A stretch of DNA of 64,000 nucleotides from Deltaproteobacteria bacterium (GTDB lineage Bacteria > Myxococcota_A > UBA796 > JAFGLY01): positions 62,001 through 126,000 of the forward strand of contig JAFGLY010000166.1 of assembly GCA_016927815.1 (NCBI GenBank), written 5' to 3'. The notes beneath the pieces were generated by a model. It saw only the letters and a program-made list of their open reading frames with translations, did not search any database and was not told the DNA's origin. The first letter of the stretch is position 1. Each line of letters begins with the position of its first letter. Of this stretch, positions 1 through 9,886 are shown one piece after another. A program made the translations under genes and the position numbers.

Positions 1-76
1 GCAGGCTGGACGAGAGCGCCCGGATGCAGGGCGCGTAGTGGTCCATCGGCGTGGGGTTGACGAGAGCGACCTTCAT
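1..76 (-). CDS. N-terminus of a protein starting MKVALVNPTPMDHYAPCIRALSSSL; possibly a B12-binding radical SAM protein (partial, runs off window)
   Basis: Reverse complement of 1-76 gives ATG AAG GTC GCT CTC GTC AAC CCC ACG CCG; the VALVNP start resembles cobalamin-binding radical SAM N-termini. Only 25 aa visible. Confidence 0.4.
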   Translation of the reverse strand, partial: MKVALVNPTPMDHYAPCIRALSSSL

Positions 77-126
77 CGGGTTCGGTCCACCGGGGCGGGC
101 AGGATACCCGCGGGGGAGGGCTCAGG

Positions 127-1701
127 CTACGGCGCGGGCGGAGGCCCGCCGGGTCCGTTCCGAACGTGGGCCGCCAGCCGGAACGCCGCGGGCACCCCCA
201 GGAGGCGGGCCAGGGCAACGTACGTGAACCCTCCACCCGCGACGACGGCCAGCAGGCCGAGGCCGTGCGAGACCGGGCCCAGGAGGTGAAGCACCGTCGC
301 CATGCCCCCCGCCGCCGCACCGATCCGCAGATGGTGCGCCCAGAGGACACGGGGGAGGGCTCCGATGCGGGACCGCAGTCCGGCGAGCAGGACGGCGACC
401 TCGACCGTGACGAGGACTGCGTGAGACAAGGGCAGTCCCGCGATGCCCAGCCCGGCCGGGTAGACCAGCAGGAGCGCGACCGGGAGCTTGAGCGCCATCG
501 TCGCGAGGGCGACGGTCATGGGAAAGACCGGTCTGCCCACCGCGTAGTAGGCCGGCAGGAGCACCCGCTGGATGCAGATCCCCCAGGTGGCGATGGCGTA
601 CATGCGGAGGAGCGCGGAGGTGGCGATGGTGTCGTCCGCGGTGAACGCACCCCGCTCGTAGACGAGCGCCACCAGCGGGTCGGCGAGCATCCAGAGGCCC
701 ACCGCGGCCGGCACGACGAGGAACGAATCGAGTGTGAGGGCCTCGCCGAGCACTCCGGACATCGCATCCCGCCGGCCGCGGGCTGCGAGCGTGGAAAGAC
801 CCGCGAGCGTGGCGACTCCGACCGAGGCCGCCACGATGGAATTGGGCAACTGCACCAGGCGGAAGGCATAGTGGAGGTACGAAACCGGACCGTCGCCGAA
901 GCGGCTCGCGATCTGGCTTTCCACGGCGAGGTGGACCTGTACGCTCACCACGCCGACGAACGCGGGCACCAGGAACGCGAGGCACCGTTTGAGGTGCGGG
1001 TGTCCGCGAAAGGTGGGTCGAAACCGGAACCCCTCCCGCCGGAGCGCCGGGATCTGAACCAGGATCTGGCCCAGTCCTCCTCCAAGTGCGCCCAGGGCCA
1101 CGGCCACGACGGCGGGCTCGCCGGTCCAGGCCTCGAAGGGACGGGCGAGCAGGCACGCCGCGATGACGGCGAGGTGGACCGAGGCCGGGGCCACCGCGGG
1201 CAAGAAGAATCGTCCCCGCACGTTGAGCATGCCCATGGAGAGGCTGGCGAGGCTCACCAGGGCGAGAAAGGGGGAGAGGACGCGCGTGAGACGGGCCGAG
1301 AGCGCGAACTTGTCCGGATTCTCGGCGAATCCCGAGGCAATGACCCACACCCAGCCGTCGGCGAGCACGAACGTGCCCACCGTGACGCATCCGAGCACCA
1401 CGAGGAGAACGCCCAGGAAAGCGCTCGCGAGGCGAAAGGCGGCCTCCCGTCCCTCCGCCTGCCAGGTGCCCGCGAACACCGGCACGTAGAGGTTGGCGAG
1501 CGAGCCCTCGGCCAGGAACTCGCGAAAGAACTGGGCAGCCCGGAATGCGGCGTTGTAGGCGTCCGTCGCCAGCCCGGCTCCCAGAACCGAGGCAAAGGTC
1601 ATCTCTCGCACGATGCCCGTCCCACTCACCACGGACGCCGCAGCAGCGGTGACGAGGGCATTCCGGCTCACGTGCGTGACGGGCGGTGGCGGGGAGGCCA
1701 T
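127..1701 (-). CDS. murJ: MurJ/MviN-family lipid II flippase-like membrane protein
   Basis: 524 aa multi-TM protein with MurJ-like N-terminus (SGTGIVREMTFASVLGAGLATDAYNAAFRAAQFFREFLAEGSLANLYVPVF). Confidence 0.88.
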   Translation of the reverse strand: MASPPPPVTHVSRNALVTAAAASVVSGTGIVREMTFASVLGAGLATDAYNAAFRAAQFFREFLAEGSLANLYVPVFAGTWQAEGREAAFRLASAFLGVLLVVLGCVTVGTFVLADGWVWVIASGFAENPDKFALSARLTRVLSPFLALVSLASLSMGMLNVRGRFFLPAVAPASVHLAVIAACLLARPFEAWTGEPAVVAVALGALGGGLGQILVQIPALRREGFRFRPTFRGHPHLKRCLAFLVPAFVGVVSVQVHLAVESQIASRFGDGPVSYLHYAFRLVQLPNSIVAASVGVATLAGLSTLAARGRRDAMSGVLGEALTLDSFLVVPAAVGLWMLADPLVALVYERGAFTADDTIATSALLRMYAIATWGICIQRVLLPAYYAVGRPVFPMTVALATMALKLPVALLLVYPAGLGIAGLPLSHAVLVTVEVAVLLAGLRSRIGALPRVLWAHHLRIGAAAGGMATVLHLLGPVSHGLGLLAVVAGGGFTYVALARLLGVPAAFRLAAHVRNGPGGPPPAP

Positions 1702-1830
1702 GCCGACACGCTATCGTCGGCCCGAAGGCGGTGCCCGGCGGAACGCTCCGACACTTGCCCTGACCGGGGAACCGAGGGATGTTGTCAGGCCCCCGACGAG
1801 GGAATGAACCCCTCATGCAGTGGATGAAGG

Positions 1831-2619
1831 ATGAGGTCCGTGCCGGAACGAACGTGCGCTGCCCTTCTCGCCCTCGCGCTGCCGGTCACGGCCTTTGCGC
1901 TCCTTCGGATCGTGGGTCCGGACCTCGGGGACCGGGGAGGGGAACCTTGGGGCGCGGCTCTCGTAGATCTCGTCGCCGTGGGCATTCCAGCCGGTCTCGG
2001 CCTGGCGATGGGACGACGTGGGGGCCTCGATGTGGGACTGGGCAGGCCGAGCGGATGCGCGCTCCTGGCCTCGGTCGCGGTCGGGCTGGGGCTGCCGGGC
2101 CTCGGAGGCCTGGTCCCGCTCTTCCTGGGGCCGACCTCGACCATCGCCGTGTCACCCGCGCCGATCCCCGATCTCCTCCTGGCGTCTGCGGTCGTACCCG
2201 CCGTGTGCGAGGAGATGCTGCTTCGGGGCGTGGTGCTCGGCGCGCTCTTGCGGATCGGCCCGGGGTGGATGGCGATCGCCGCAGCGGCGTTGGCCTCGGG
2301 AGCCCTCCACGGCACGGGGGTCGCACAGGTTTCCGCCGTCGCCCAGGGGGCCGTGCTCGGCCTGCTCGCCTGCCGCGCGCACTCCGCCTGGCCCGCCGTA
2401 CTCGCCCACGCGCTGTCCAACGCAGGCATCCTGGTCGTGGCCACGGCAGGGATCGCGCTCCCGGCCCCGGTCCTCCTGGCAGGGGCCGCGATGGGCCTCA
2501 CAGCGGCCTTGTGGGCCGGCCGATCGGCATTGCGTCGTCCGCCGGGCGCCGACGATGGAGACGCGACCCGTGCGACCCCTCCACCGGCGGGTGCTTCCCC
2601 ACCGCCGCGCATCATGTGA
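1831..2619 (+). CDS. CPBP family intramembrane glutamic endopeptidase
   Basis: Multi-TM protein with EEMLLRG (EExxxR) motif and downstream SGALHG and LAHALSN motifs. Confidence 0.85.
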   Translation: MRSVPERTCAALLALALPVTAFALLRIVGPDLGDRGGEPWGAALVDLVAVGIPAGLGLAMGRRGGLDVGLGRPSGCALLASVAVGLGLPGLGGLVPLFLGPTSTIAVSPAPIPDLLLASAVVPAVCEEMLLRGVVLGALLRIGPGWMAIAAAALASGALHGTGVAQVSAVAQGAVLGLLACRAHSAWPAVLAHALSNAGILVVATAGIALPAPVLLAGAAMGLTAALWAGRSALRRPPGADDGDATRATPPPAGASPPPRIM

Positions 2620-2629
2620 GAATGCACGG

Positions 2630-2635
2630 TACAGG
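2630..2635 (+). promoter_or_regulatory. Candidate -10 box TACAGG 6 nt before ATG 2642 (possible leaderless start)
   Basis: cggTACAGGtgacacATG; recurring spacing shared with other genes in window. Confidence 0.3.
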
Positions 2636-2641
2636 TGACAC

Positions 2642-3778
2642 ATGAAACCCGTCATCGAGCAGCAGGACTTCCTGGTCCTCTCGGCGTCCATCAACTACCA
2701 GCTCTCCGGCGATCCGGTGAACTGGCCCGCCATCCTCGCCCTGTCCGTGGGATCCGACGACAGCGCGGAGGACGATCTCCTCGTCGATCTGCTCGCCTGG
2801 CTGGGGGATGCCTACGGTGGGGACAAACGTCGCCTCGGACCCTTCGCGGTGATCCATCCCATCCGGAGTGCGGCCCTGTACCGCCGCGCCTCGGATGCGC
2901 GGATTCTCCACGAGCTCGCGGTGGCCATGCTCCACGACAAGGACGAAGACCTCACGCGGGATCGCTACAGCCCCGAGAAATGGGCCCGCCTGGAGGCCTC
3001 CTACCGCGAACTCCTGGACCGAATCGGCCCGGAATGGGAGGTGGAGCGACAGGTCTCCGTCCTCGCGCGCCGCCCCAACGAGCGGTACTACACGTACCTC
3101 GGCCGCATCCTGGACGCATCGGAGTCGCTGCCCGAGCTGATCGCGGTGAAGCTGGCCGACCGCCTGGACAATACGCTCGACATGACCATCGACATCCAGA
3201 CGGCGGCATCTCGATACAACTGCTTCGAGGCCATTTTCGACATCATGTTCGCCGTCGCGAGCCCCGCGGGGAACCAGCGGCTGCGCCATCCGGTCCGCGG
3301 CAAGATGAACGGTGCGAAGCGGCTGTACCAGCTCTTCAAGAACGTGGTGGTGCTGTCCCTCCTGCGCATTCGGAAGAAGGACGCCTACGACGCCACCACC
3401 ATGGCGCTGTTCGAGTCCCTGGCCCTCGCGAGCCAGCGCCAGGCCCAGAGCATCCTGCTCCACCTCTTCCTGTACCACATCACGGATTTCGCCGCCCAGC
3501 GCCGCTTGCTCGAGGAAGCCCGCGTCTACTGCCAGACCGAGTCCATACGGAGGGTCACCGGTCTCAAGCACCGATCCCGTCTGGACGGTTTCCTCACCAG
3601 CCGGTTCTCCCCCGAGGACAAGGTGGAGCTCGAGCGCCGCCTGGCCGATCTCTACCAGGACAAGGAGCTGATGGCGGTGGGTGCCGTGGCCCTCATGGCG
3701 ATCTTCGCGGGGTTCCAGTACCACCCGGACTTCTACATCGAGGGCATCTCGGAAGCCGGACTCCACGAGGAGCGGTGA
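2642..3778 (+). CDS. Standalone HD-domain protein resembling the (p)ppGpp hydrolase (SpoT-type) HD domain, with a long helical C-terminal region
   Basis: Motifs RRLGPFAVIHPIRSAAL, AMLHDKDED and LIAVKLADRLDNT match the SpoT/Rel HD pattern (HP..VA, LLHDVVEDT, KLADRLHN); no synthetase domain in 378 aa. Confidence 0.65.
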   Translation: MKPVIEQQDFLVLSASINYQLSGDPVNWPAILALSVGSDDSAEDDLLVDLLAWLGDAYGGDKRRLGPFAVIHPIRSAALYRRASDARILHELAVAMLHDKDEDLTRDRYSPEKWARLEASYRELLDRIGPEWEVERQVSVLARRPNERYYTYLGRILDASESLPELIAVKLADRLDNTLDMTIDIQTAASRYNCFEAIFDIMFAVASPAGNQRLRHPVRGKMNGAKRLYQLFKNVVVLSLLRIRKKDAYDATTMALFESLALASQRQAQSILLHLFLYHITDFAAQRRLLEEARVYCQTESIRRVTGLKHRSRLDGFLTSRFSPEDKVELERRLADLYQDKELMAVGAVALMAIFAGFQYHPDFYIEGISEAGLHEER

Positions 3779-3805
3779 ACCGAACGCGTCGCCGAGCCGG
3801 GCCCG

Positions 3806-5848
3806 TCAGCGGGGTGCGCACAGGCCCAGGGCAGAGTCGCACAGGACGACGACGGATCCCCCCGAGGGAACGTCCACGACTCCGGCGCGCGCCGGGGTGT
3901 CCGTGCCCGGGAAGCGGGCCCAGATCTCGTAGCGACCCGGCTCGAGCGGATCGCCGGGCGAGAAGCGGACGCCTCCCGAGGCGAGTTGCACCGTGACGGC
4001 GTCGCCCTCGACGGCGACCGTGCCGGGCTCGGCGGTCACCGTGCTCCGCAACGCCTCGATGGCAGAGCGACGCTCCTGCGAGTGATCCGCAGGGAGCTCG
4101 GCCGGCCTGGCCGGGGGAGTGACCTCCGCTGGCGCGGGGGTCTCGGAGGGTGCTTCGGGAGGCGGTGTGCGAGGGGTCGGGGCCGGAGTCGGCGCGCGAT
4201 CGGCGGTCTCGGACCGCTCGGGTGCCCTGGCGGAAACCGGAGCCCGGGCAGGAGCCTTCGCGGGAGCAGGCGTGCTGGCCGTCGTTCCGGACGCCCCCTT
4301 TGCGTGGGCGACGGTCGTAGAAGGCGGTCCGGACGACGCGGGAGGCATCGGCCCGCCGGGTGGGGCGACCTCGGCGGGCAGGACCTCCTCGCTGAGCCCA
4401 CCGGACCTCGGGAACAGCACGACAGCCACGGCCAGGACAGCCAGGAGGCCTGCGGCCGCCAAGATCCAGGTGCGCATGGGAAACGTCGGCCTGCGGTCGG
4501 GGTGCAGGGGTCGAGGGCCCGACCCCCGGACGTCTTTCGAGGCGCGCTCGTCGCTGTCCAGGGAGTCGAGCGAGAGACGGACACCCGCGACCGGGCCCGT
4601 GCGGTCGTCGTCGAACGCGAGATTCACGGGCACGATGGGTTTCTCGTCGAACGCGAGGGGTTCCCGGGGTACCGACGTGGCGTGCCCGGTCCACGAAGGC
4701 GGCGCGCTGCCACGAGGCGGCTGGGAGGACGTGTTCGGCGCGAGGGTGACCCCCTGCGGAGGAGGCGTGTACGGGGAGAGCGTGACCCCCGGGGGGGGGG
4801 CCGCTCCGGGCCCCGCCGAGGCGTCCGACCGTACCGGGGGCGGAGGCACCACGACGTCGCTCATCTCGTCCAACACCTTGCCCACGAGCGGGTCGGAGGC
4901 CCTGGCCAGCACCCTCCGGTGGGTGTCCATGGCGGGCGGAACGGTTCGCTCGGCCCAGGCGCGCAGGGTGTAGCCCGGCACGTCGCGGACCCTCTGCTCG
5001 ACCAGGCACCGTACGTCCTCGGCGCCGGGTCGGTCCTCGGGGCTGTAGGAGGTCATCTGCTCGACGAGGCGCTGGACACGGGGGTCGAACCGGCTGGACA
5101 GTCGCTCGGAGATGCCCTGGCGCATCCGGAGCGCGTGGGCGTCCGGATCCAGGGCCGCCCGCGGAGGAGGAGCGCCGGCCAAGAGCTCGAACAGCACGGC
5201 GCCGAGGCTGTAGACGTCCGCCTCGGGTCCGACGGCCGAAGCGTCGCCGTCGATGTCGATGCGCTCGGGGGCCATGTAGGCCCGCGTCCCGAGGATGGTG
5301 GCGCTCGTGGTGGACTCTCGTTGGTCGAAGTCTGCCCGGGCGATGCCGAAGTCTAGCACCTTCACGCCGCCGTCGGCCGTGACCATCACGTTGGAGGGCT
5401 TGATGTCGCGGTGCAGGAGCCGGAGTTCGCGGCCGTTGGGCGTGGCGAAGCGCCAGGCGTAGGAGAGCGCGTTGGCCACCTCGCCCACGATCTCCATCGC
5501 CTGGCGCTCGGGCACCGGACCGCTCTCCAGGAGGCGGCCGCAATCCAACCCCTCCACGTACTCCATGACGATGGTCCAGGCGCCCTCGAGCAGCACGAGG
5601 TCGTAGACCTGGACGATGGCCCGGTGGCGGAGCAGGCCCAGGAGACGGGCCTCGTCGCGCAGCCTACGGGCGGCCTCCGCGGCGTGCTTCGGCGTACCCG
5701 GGCCCACGAATCCCGGGTGGAGCCTCTTGAGTGCCACGATCGTGGAAAAGCCCTCTTGGCTAGCCTTCTCGGCACGATAGACCGAGCCGTAGCCTCCACG
5801 GCCGAGCAGATCCAGGATCCGGTAGGTACGCTGCTGCATCGGGGGCAT
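3806..5848 (-). CDS. Membrane-anchored eukaryotic-like Ser/Thr protein kinase (PknB-type)
   Basis: LLGRGGYGSVYRAE, VALKRL, HRDIKPSNV, DFG and GTRAYMAPE motifs; TM helix ILAAAGLLAVLAVAVVLF; C-terminal Pro/Ala-rich extracellular part. Start at 5848 or 5839. Confidence 0.92.
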   Translation of the reverse strand: MPPMQQRTYRILDLLGRGGYGSVYRAEKASQEGFSTIVALKRLHPGFVGPGTPKHAAEAARRLRDEARLLGLLRHRAIVQVYDLVLLEGAWTIVMEYVEGLDCGRLLESGPVPERQAMEIVGEVANALSYAWRFATPNGRELRLLHRDIKPSNVMVTADGGVKVLDFGIARADFDQRESTTSATILGTRAYMAPERIDIDGDASAVGPEADVYSLGAVLFELLAGAPPPRAALDPDAHALRMRQGISERLSSRFDPRVQRLVEQMTSYSPEDRPGAEDVRCLVEQRVRDVPGYTLRAWAERTVPPAMDTHRRVLARASDPLVGKVLDEMSDVVVPPPPVRSDASAGPGAAPPPGVTLSPYTPPPQGVTLAPNTSSQPPRGSAPPSWTGHATSVPREPLAFDEKPIVPVNLAFDDDRTGPVAGVRLSLDSLDSDERASKDVRGSGPRPLHPDRRPTFPMRTWILAAAGLLAVLAVAVVLFPRSGGLSEEVLPAEVAPPGGPMPPASSGPPSTTVAHAKGASGTTASTPAPAKAPARAPVSARAPERSETADRAPTPAPTPRTPPPEAPSETPAPAEVTPPARPAELPADHSQERRSAIEALRSTVTAEPGTVAVEGDAVTVQLASGGVRFSPGDPLEPGRYEIWARFPGTDTPARAGVVDVPSGGSVVVLCDSALGLCAPR

Positions 5849-5944
5849 CCTGTATCGCGTGGCGTCCACCGGAACCCGGGGGTGCACAGGACTCCTCCCT
5901 GGAACTGCGGATAGATCCGATGTTGACCCGAGCCCGGGTGTCGG

Positions 5945-6889
5945 ATGGAACGCATGGCAGGTCTGGACGGCGTCGCCTTGAGGTGCTCCGGCCTCTGGAA
6001 GCGATACGGCACGATCGCGGCCGTGGCCGATCTCGACCTCGAGATCCGCCAGGGAGAGTGCTTCGGGCTGCTCGGGCCCAACGGAGCCGGGAAGACGACC
6101 GCGGTGGAGATGTTCGAGGGCCTGAACACGCCCGATTCGGGCACGGTGGAGGTGCTTGGACAGCGTTGGCGGGGAGACGGCGACGTCCGCCTGCGCTCGC
6201 GCATCGGCGTGGCCCTCCAGGAGACCCAGCTCGCGGACAACCTGGAGGTGGAGGAGGTGGTTCGCCTCTTCCGTTCCTTCTACCCCTCCGGGAAGACGGT
6301 GGAGGAGGTCCTGGTGCTGCTGGGGCTGGACGGCCCCCGGCACACGCGCGTGCACCAGCTCTCGGGCGGACAGAGGCAGCGTCTCGCGTTCGCCACCGCG
6401 CTCGTGGGTGATCCCGAACTGCTCTTCCTCGACGAGCCGACCACGGGGCTGGATCCCCAGGCCCGCCACCGCATCTGGGACGTGATCGCCGACTTCCGGG
6501 ATCGCAAGGGCACCGTGCTGCTCACCACCCACTACATGGAGGAGGCCGAGCGCCTGTGTGACCGGGTGGCCATCCTGGACCACGGGCGGACCATCGCCCA
6601 GGGCACACCCGGGGATCTCATCCGTGACCTCGGAGCGGAGCAGGTCGTGGAACTCACCCTCGACGGCGACGTCTCCGATGACCTGCTGTGCGGCCTCCCC
6701 GGCGTGACGCGGGTGGCCCGGCGAGGGGACCAGCCGCTCGTCGGGGTGAACCGGATCGGCGAGGCCCTCCCGGCCCTCCTGGACCTGCTCGCGGCCCGCG
6801 CCGTGCCCGTGCGCGCGCTGGTGACCCGACAAGCGAGCCTGGAAGACGTGTTCATCCACCACACCGGCCGGGGCTTGAGGGATGCCTGA
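5945..6889 (+). CDS. ABC transporter ATP-binding protein (DrrA/CcmA-like)
   Basis: Walker A GPNGAGKTT, signature LSGGQRQRLAFA, Walker B LLFLDEPTTGLDP, H-loop TTHYMEEAE. Confidence 0.95.
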   Translation: MERMAGLDGVALRCSGLWKRYGTIAAVADLDLEIRQGECFGLLGPNGAGKTTAVEMFEGLNTPDSGTVEVLGQRWRGDGDVRLRSRIGVALQETQLADNLEVEEVVRLFRSFYPSGKTVEEVLVLLGLDGPRHTRVHQLSGGQRQRLAFATALVGDPELLFLDEPTTGLDPQARHRIWDVIADFRDRKGTVLLTTHYMEEAERLCDRVAILDHGRTIAQGTPGDLIRDLGAEQVVELTLDGDVSDDLLCGLPGVTRVARRGDQPLVGVNRIGEALPALLDLLAARAVPVRALVTRQASLEDVFIHHTGRGLRDA

Positions 6890-7955
6890 CCGACCGGCCC
6901 GTCCCCCGGCCCACCCGCTCCTCGAGCTCACCTGGGCGCGCATGCTCGAGTTCGCGCGGGAGCCGGGTGCGGTCTTCTGGACCTTCGGGTTCCCGGTCCT
7001 GCTCGCCATCGGCCTGGGCGTCGCCTTCCGTGCCCGGCCGCCCGAACCGGTGCGGTACCGGATCTCGGGGGACGCCTCCATCGCCGCGGACGTCCGCGAT
7101 GCGCTCGAGGGCAGCGTGGGGATCGAAGCCGTCGATCTGCAGGAACCCGATCTCGATCGAGCGCTCCAGGCTGGCCGGATCGACGTGGTCGTCCAGCCGA
7201 CCGTCCGCGAAGAGGGCACGCTCGAGGTGACCTACCGGTACGATCCGGAACGCGACGCGGGTCGGTTGGGCTGGCACCTCGTGGACGACGCTCTGCAGCG
7301 AGCCCGAGGCAGAACGGACGTCGTCGAGGTCCGGGAGGCACCCGAGCGATCCCCGGGCGTCCGGTACATCGACTTCCTCATCCCGGGCCTCATCGGGCTC
7401 AACGTGATGGGAAGCAGCATGTGGGGCACCGCGTACAACATCGTGCTGGCACGCCGCCGACGGCTGTTGAAGCGCCTGGCCGCCACGCCGATGCGGCGAT
7501 CCCACTTCCTGCTCTCCTTCGTGGGGGCGCGCCTGCTCTTTCTGGCCTCGGAGGTCGTGGCGCTGGTGATCGCCGGCCGCCTCCTGTTCGGCGTGATCGT
7601 CCGGGGATCGCTGACCACGCTGGGGCTGGTCTCGCTCCTCGGAAGCCTGGCCTTCATGGGGCTCGCGCTGCTCGTGGCCTCGCGACCTCGGGACACCGAG
7701 GTGGCCGCGGGCTGGATGAACGTGGTGATGCTGCCCCAGTACCTGTTGTCCGGCGCCTTCTTCTCCTGGGAGCGCTTCCCGGAGGTCCTGCACCCCGTCC
7801 TCCGTCTCCTGCCGCTCACGGCGTTCAACGACGCGACACGGGCGGTGTTCAACCAGGGGGCGTCCCTGGTGTCCCTGGGACCGGAACTGGCCGTCCTGTC
7901 GGTGTGGACGGTGGCCTGCTTCTTCCTCGCGCTGCGCCACTTCCGCTGGCAGTAG
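6882..7955 (+). CDS. ABC-2 type transporter permease
   Basis: Overlaps the ATPase gene by 8 bp; large loop followed by multi-TM ABC-2 permease pattern (YIDFLIPGLIGLNVMGSSMWGTAYNIVLAR). Confidence 0.9.
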   Translation: MPDRPARPPAHPLLELTWARMLEFAREPGAVFWTFGFPVLLAIGLGVAFRARPPEPVRYRISGDASIAADVRDALEGSVGIEAVDLQEPDLDRALQAGRIDVVVQPTVREEGTLEVTYRYDPERDAGRLGWHLVDDALQRARGRTDVVEVREAPERSPGVRYIDFLIPGLIGLNVMGSSMWGTAYNIVLARRRRLLKRLAATPMRRSHFLLSFVGARLLFLASEVVALVIAGRLLFGVIVRGSLTTLGLVSLLGSLAFMGLALLVASRPRDTEVAAGWMNVVMLPQYLLSGAFFSWERFPEVLHPVLRLLPLTAFNDATRAVFNQGASLVSLGPELAVLSVWTVACFFLALRHFRWQ

Positions 7956-7969
7956 GGCCGGCCGGGGGT

Positions 7970-8734
7970 TCAAGGCTCGCGCAGATCCACGTCCAACGGC
8001 GCGTGGTCGGAGGTGGCCTCCCGTGCCCGCATGTCGCGGTGGACGCGCACGTTCGCGATCCGCGGCACGAGAGGCGTCGAGACGAGCACGTGGTCCAGGC
8101 GCATGCCCATCTTGCGCCGGAACGCGGCAGCCCGGTAGTCCCACCAGGTGTAGATCCCGGACTCCTCGGTGTGGACGCGCAGGGCATCGTGGTACCCGGT
8201 CTCGAGCAGGGCCCGGAAGCGCGCCCGCTCCGGTTCCGAGACCAGGACGGTACCGGCCAGCAGGGCCGGATCCCAGACGTCGCGGTCGTCGGGCGCCACG
8301 TTGAGGTCTCCGGCCAGCACGTCCGGGCGGCCGGGCCCGGAGGTCACCCACCGGAGGAGCGCATCGTACCAGTTCAGCTTGTAGGCGTACTTCTCGCTTC
8401 CGACCGCCTCGCCCATGGGTGCGTAGAGGCAGACCACGCGAAGCGGGCCGACCGTGGCGGCGAGCACCCGGGCCCGAGGGTCCTCGAACCCCGGGAGGCC
8501 CGACTGCACGTCCTGGAGGCCCACCCGGGAGAGGATGGCCACGCCGTTCCAGGTCTTCTGCCCGTGCACGGCGAGCCCGAAGCCACGCGCTTCGATCTCG
8601 CTGCGGGGGAAGTCGGCGTCCGTCACCTTGGTCTCCTGCAGGCAGACCACGTCGGGCCGGGTCGCGTCGAGCCAGTCGAGGAGGTGGGGCAGGCGGGCCC
8701 GAACCGAGTTCACGTTCCAGGTGGCAATGCGCAT
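7970..8734 (-). CDS. xth: Exodeoxyribonuclease III
   Basis: MRIATWNVNSVRARLPHLLDWL, VVCLQETKV, GDLNVAP and SDHAPLDVDL motifs; 254 aa. Confidence 0.94.
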   Translation of the reverse strand: MRIATWNVNSVRARLPHLLDWLDATRPDVVCLQETKVTDADFPRSEIEARGFGLAVHGQKTWNGVAILSRVGLQDVQSGLPGFEDPRARVLAATVGPLRVVCLYAPMGEAVGSEKYAYKLNWYDALLRWVTSGPGRPDVLAGDLNVAPDDRDVWDPALLAGTVLVSEPERARFRALLETGYHDALRVHTEESGIYTWWDYRAAAFRRKMGMRLDHVLVSTPLVPRIANVRVHRDMRAREATSDHAPLDVDLREP

Positions 8735-8801
8735 GGCCGCTCCATGGGAGAGGCCATTATCGCGCGGACGAAGGCTCCGGGCCGCCCCACGGGACTCGGG
8801 G

Positions 8802-8807
8802 TACACT
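8802..8807 (+). promoter_or_regulatory. Candidate -10 box TACACT 8 nt before ATG 8816 (possible leaderless start)
   Basis: gggTACACTgccgggccATG. Confidence 0.38.
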
Positions 8808-8815
8808 GCCGGGCC

Positions 8816-9886
8816 ATGAGACTCCTGATGGTGGCCCGCCGGTTCCCCCCCGATGTCCGTTCCGGTTCGGAAACGGCGTTCGAGGCGCTCTGGCAGCGTG
8901 CACGCGCCCGTCACGAGGTGCGCCTGCTGGCGGGATTCCACCGCGATCGCTCCCTGTTGCCCCCGGATGCGGAGGCGGTGGACTTGAGACAGGTCCACCG
9001 GGTGCAGGGCTGGCTGCGCATGCGGCATGCCGCGCGTGCGACGATCCGTTCCTTCGTTCCCGATGCGGTGCTCTCCAACGCCATCGAGGTGCCGGCATCG
9101 TCACGCCCCACCGCTTGCATCGTCCATGACCTCGAGTTCGGGGGGGAGAGAGGGGCGGCGGGCCGTCGTCTCTTCTACCGCTGGCGCACCCGCCGGCTGG
9201 ATCGCGTGATCACCGTCAGCGAGGCGATGCGGCGGCACCTCGTGGCTCGGGGCCTGCCGGCCGGGCGGACCGTGGCCATCCCGAACGGTGTCGACCTCGA
9301 CCGGTTCCGCCCCGCCCCCCGGATCGCGCGCGCCGACAGCCGCCTCGTGATCTGCTGCGCCTCCCGGATCCTGCCGGGCAAGGGTCAGCACGTGGCTGTG
9401 GAGGCCCTGTCCCGCCTGCCGGCCGACCTGTGCGACCGCGTGGTCCTCCAGGTCGTGGGCAGCGTGGCGGATCCTGCCTACCTCGACCGGATCCGCCGGC
9501 AGGCGCGTGGGTTTCCCGTGGAGTTCCACCTCGATGTGCCCGACCTGGCCTGCTGGTACCAGCAGGCCGACATCGCGGTCTTTCCCACCCTGCTCGTCGA
9601 GGGGTTCGGGTTCTCGGCGGTGGAGGCGCTGGCCTGCGGCCGGCCCGTGATCCACAGCGACCAGGCGGCCGTCCGCGAGGCCACGGGCGGTCTGGGAATC
9701 CCGGTTCCGCCGGGGGATGCGGACGCGCTCGGCGCAGCCATCGCCTCTCTGGCCCTGGCTCCCGAGCGCTGCGAGTCGATCGGCCGGGCGGGCCGTGCCT
9801 ACCTGGAACGCCGGAGATCGTGGGATCTGACCTGGAGCGCCTACGAATCCCTCCTGGAGCAGATGATCGTCGAGGCGGGCCCATGA
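8816..9886 (+). CDS. Glycosyltransferase family 4 protein
   Basis: GT-B fold motifs: VSEAMRRHLVARGLPAGRTVAIPNGVDLDRFRP, LPGKGQHVAVEAL, PTLLVEGFGFSAVEALACGRPVI. Confidence 0.92.
   Translation: MRLLMVARRFPPDVRSGSETAFEALWQRARARHEVRLLAGFHRDRSLLPPDAEAVDLRQVHRVQGWLRMRHAARATIRSFVPDAVLSNAIEVPASSRPTACIVHDLEFGGERGAAGRRLFYRWRTRRLDRVITVSEAMRRHLVARGLPAGRTVAIPNGVDLDRFRPAPRIARADSRLVICCASRILPGKGQHVAVEALSRLPADLCDRVVLQVVGSVADPAYLDRIRRQARGFPVEFHLDVPDLACWYQQADIAVFPTLLVEGFGFSAVEALACGRPVIHSDQAAVREATGGLGIPVPPGDADALGAAIASLALAPERCESIGRAGRAYLERRRSWDLTWSAYESLLEQMIVEAGP

Noticed and set aside
122-1816. Long ORFs on both strands overlapping murJ (122..1816 - and 166..1827 +)
   Set aside because: Arg/Pro/Gly-rich shadow frames typical of high-GC DNA; murJ frame carries the family motifs.
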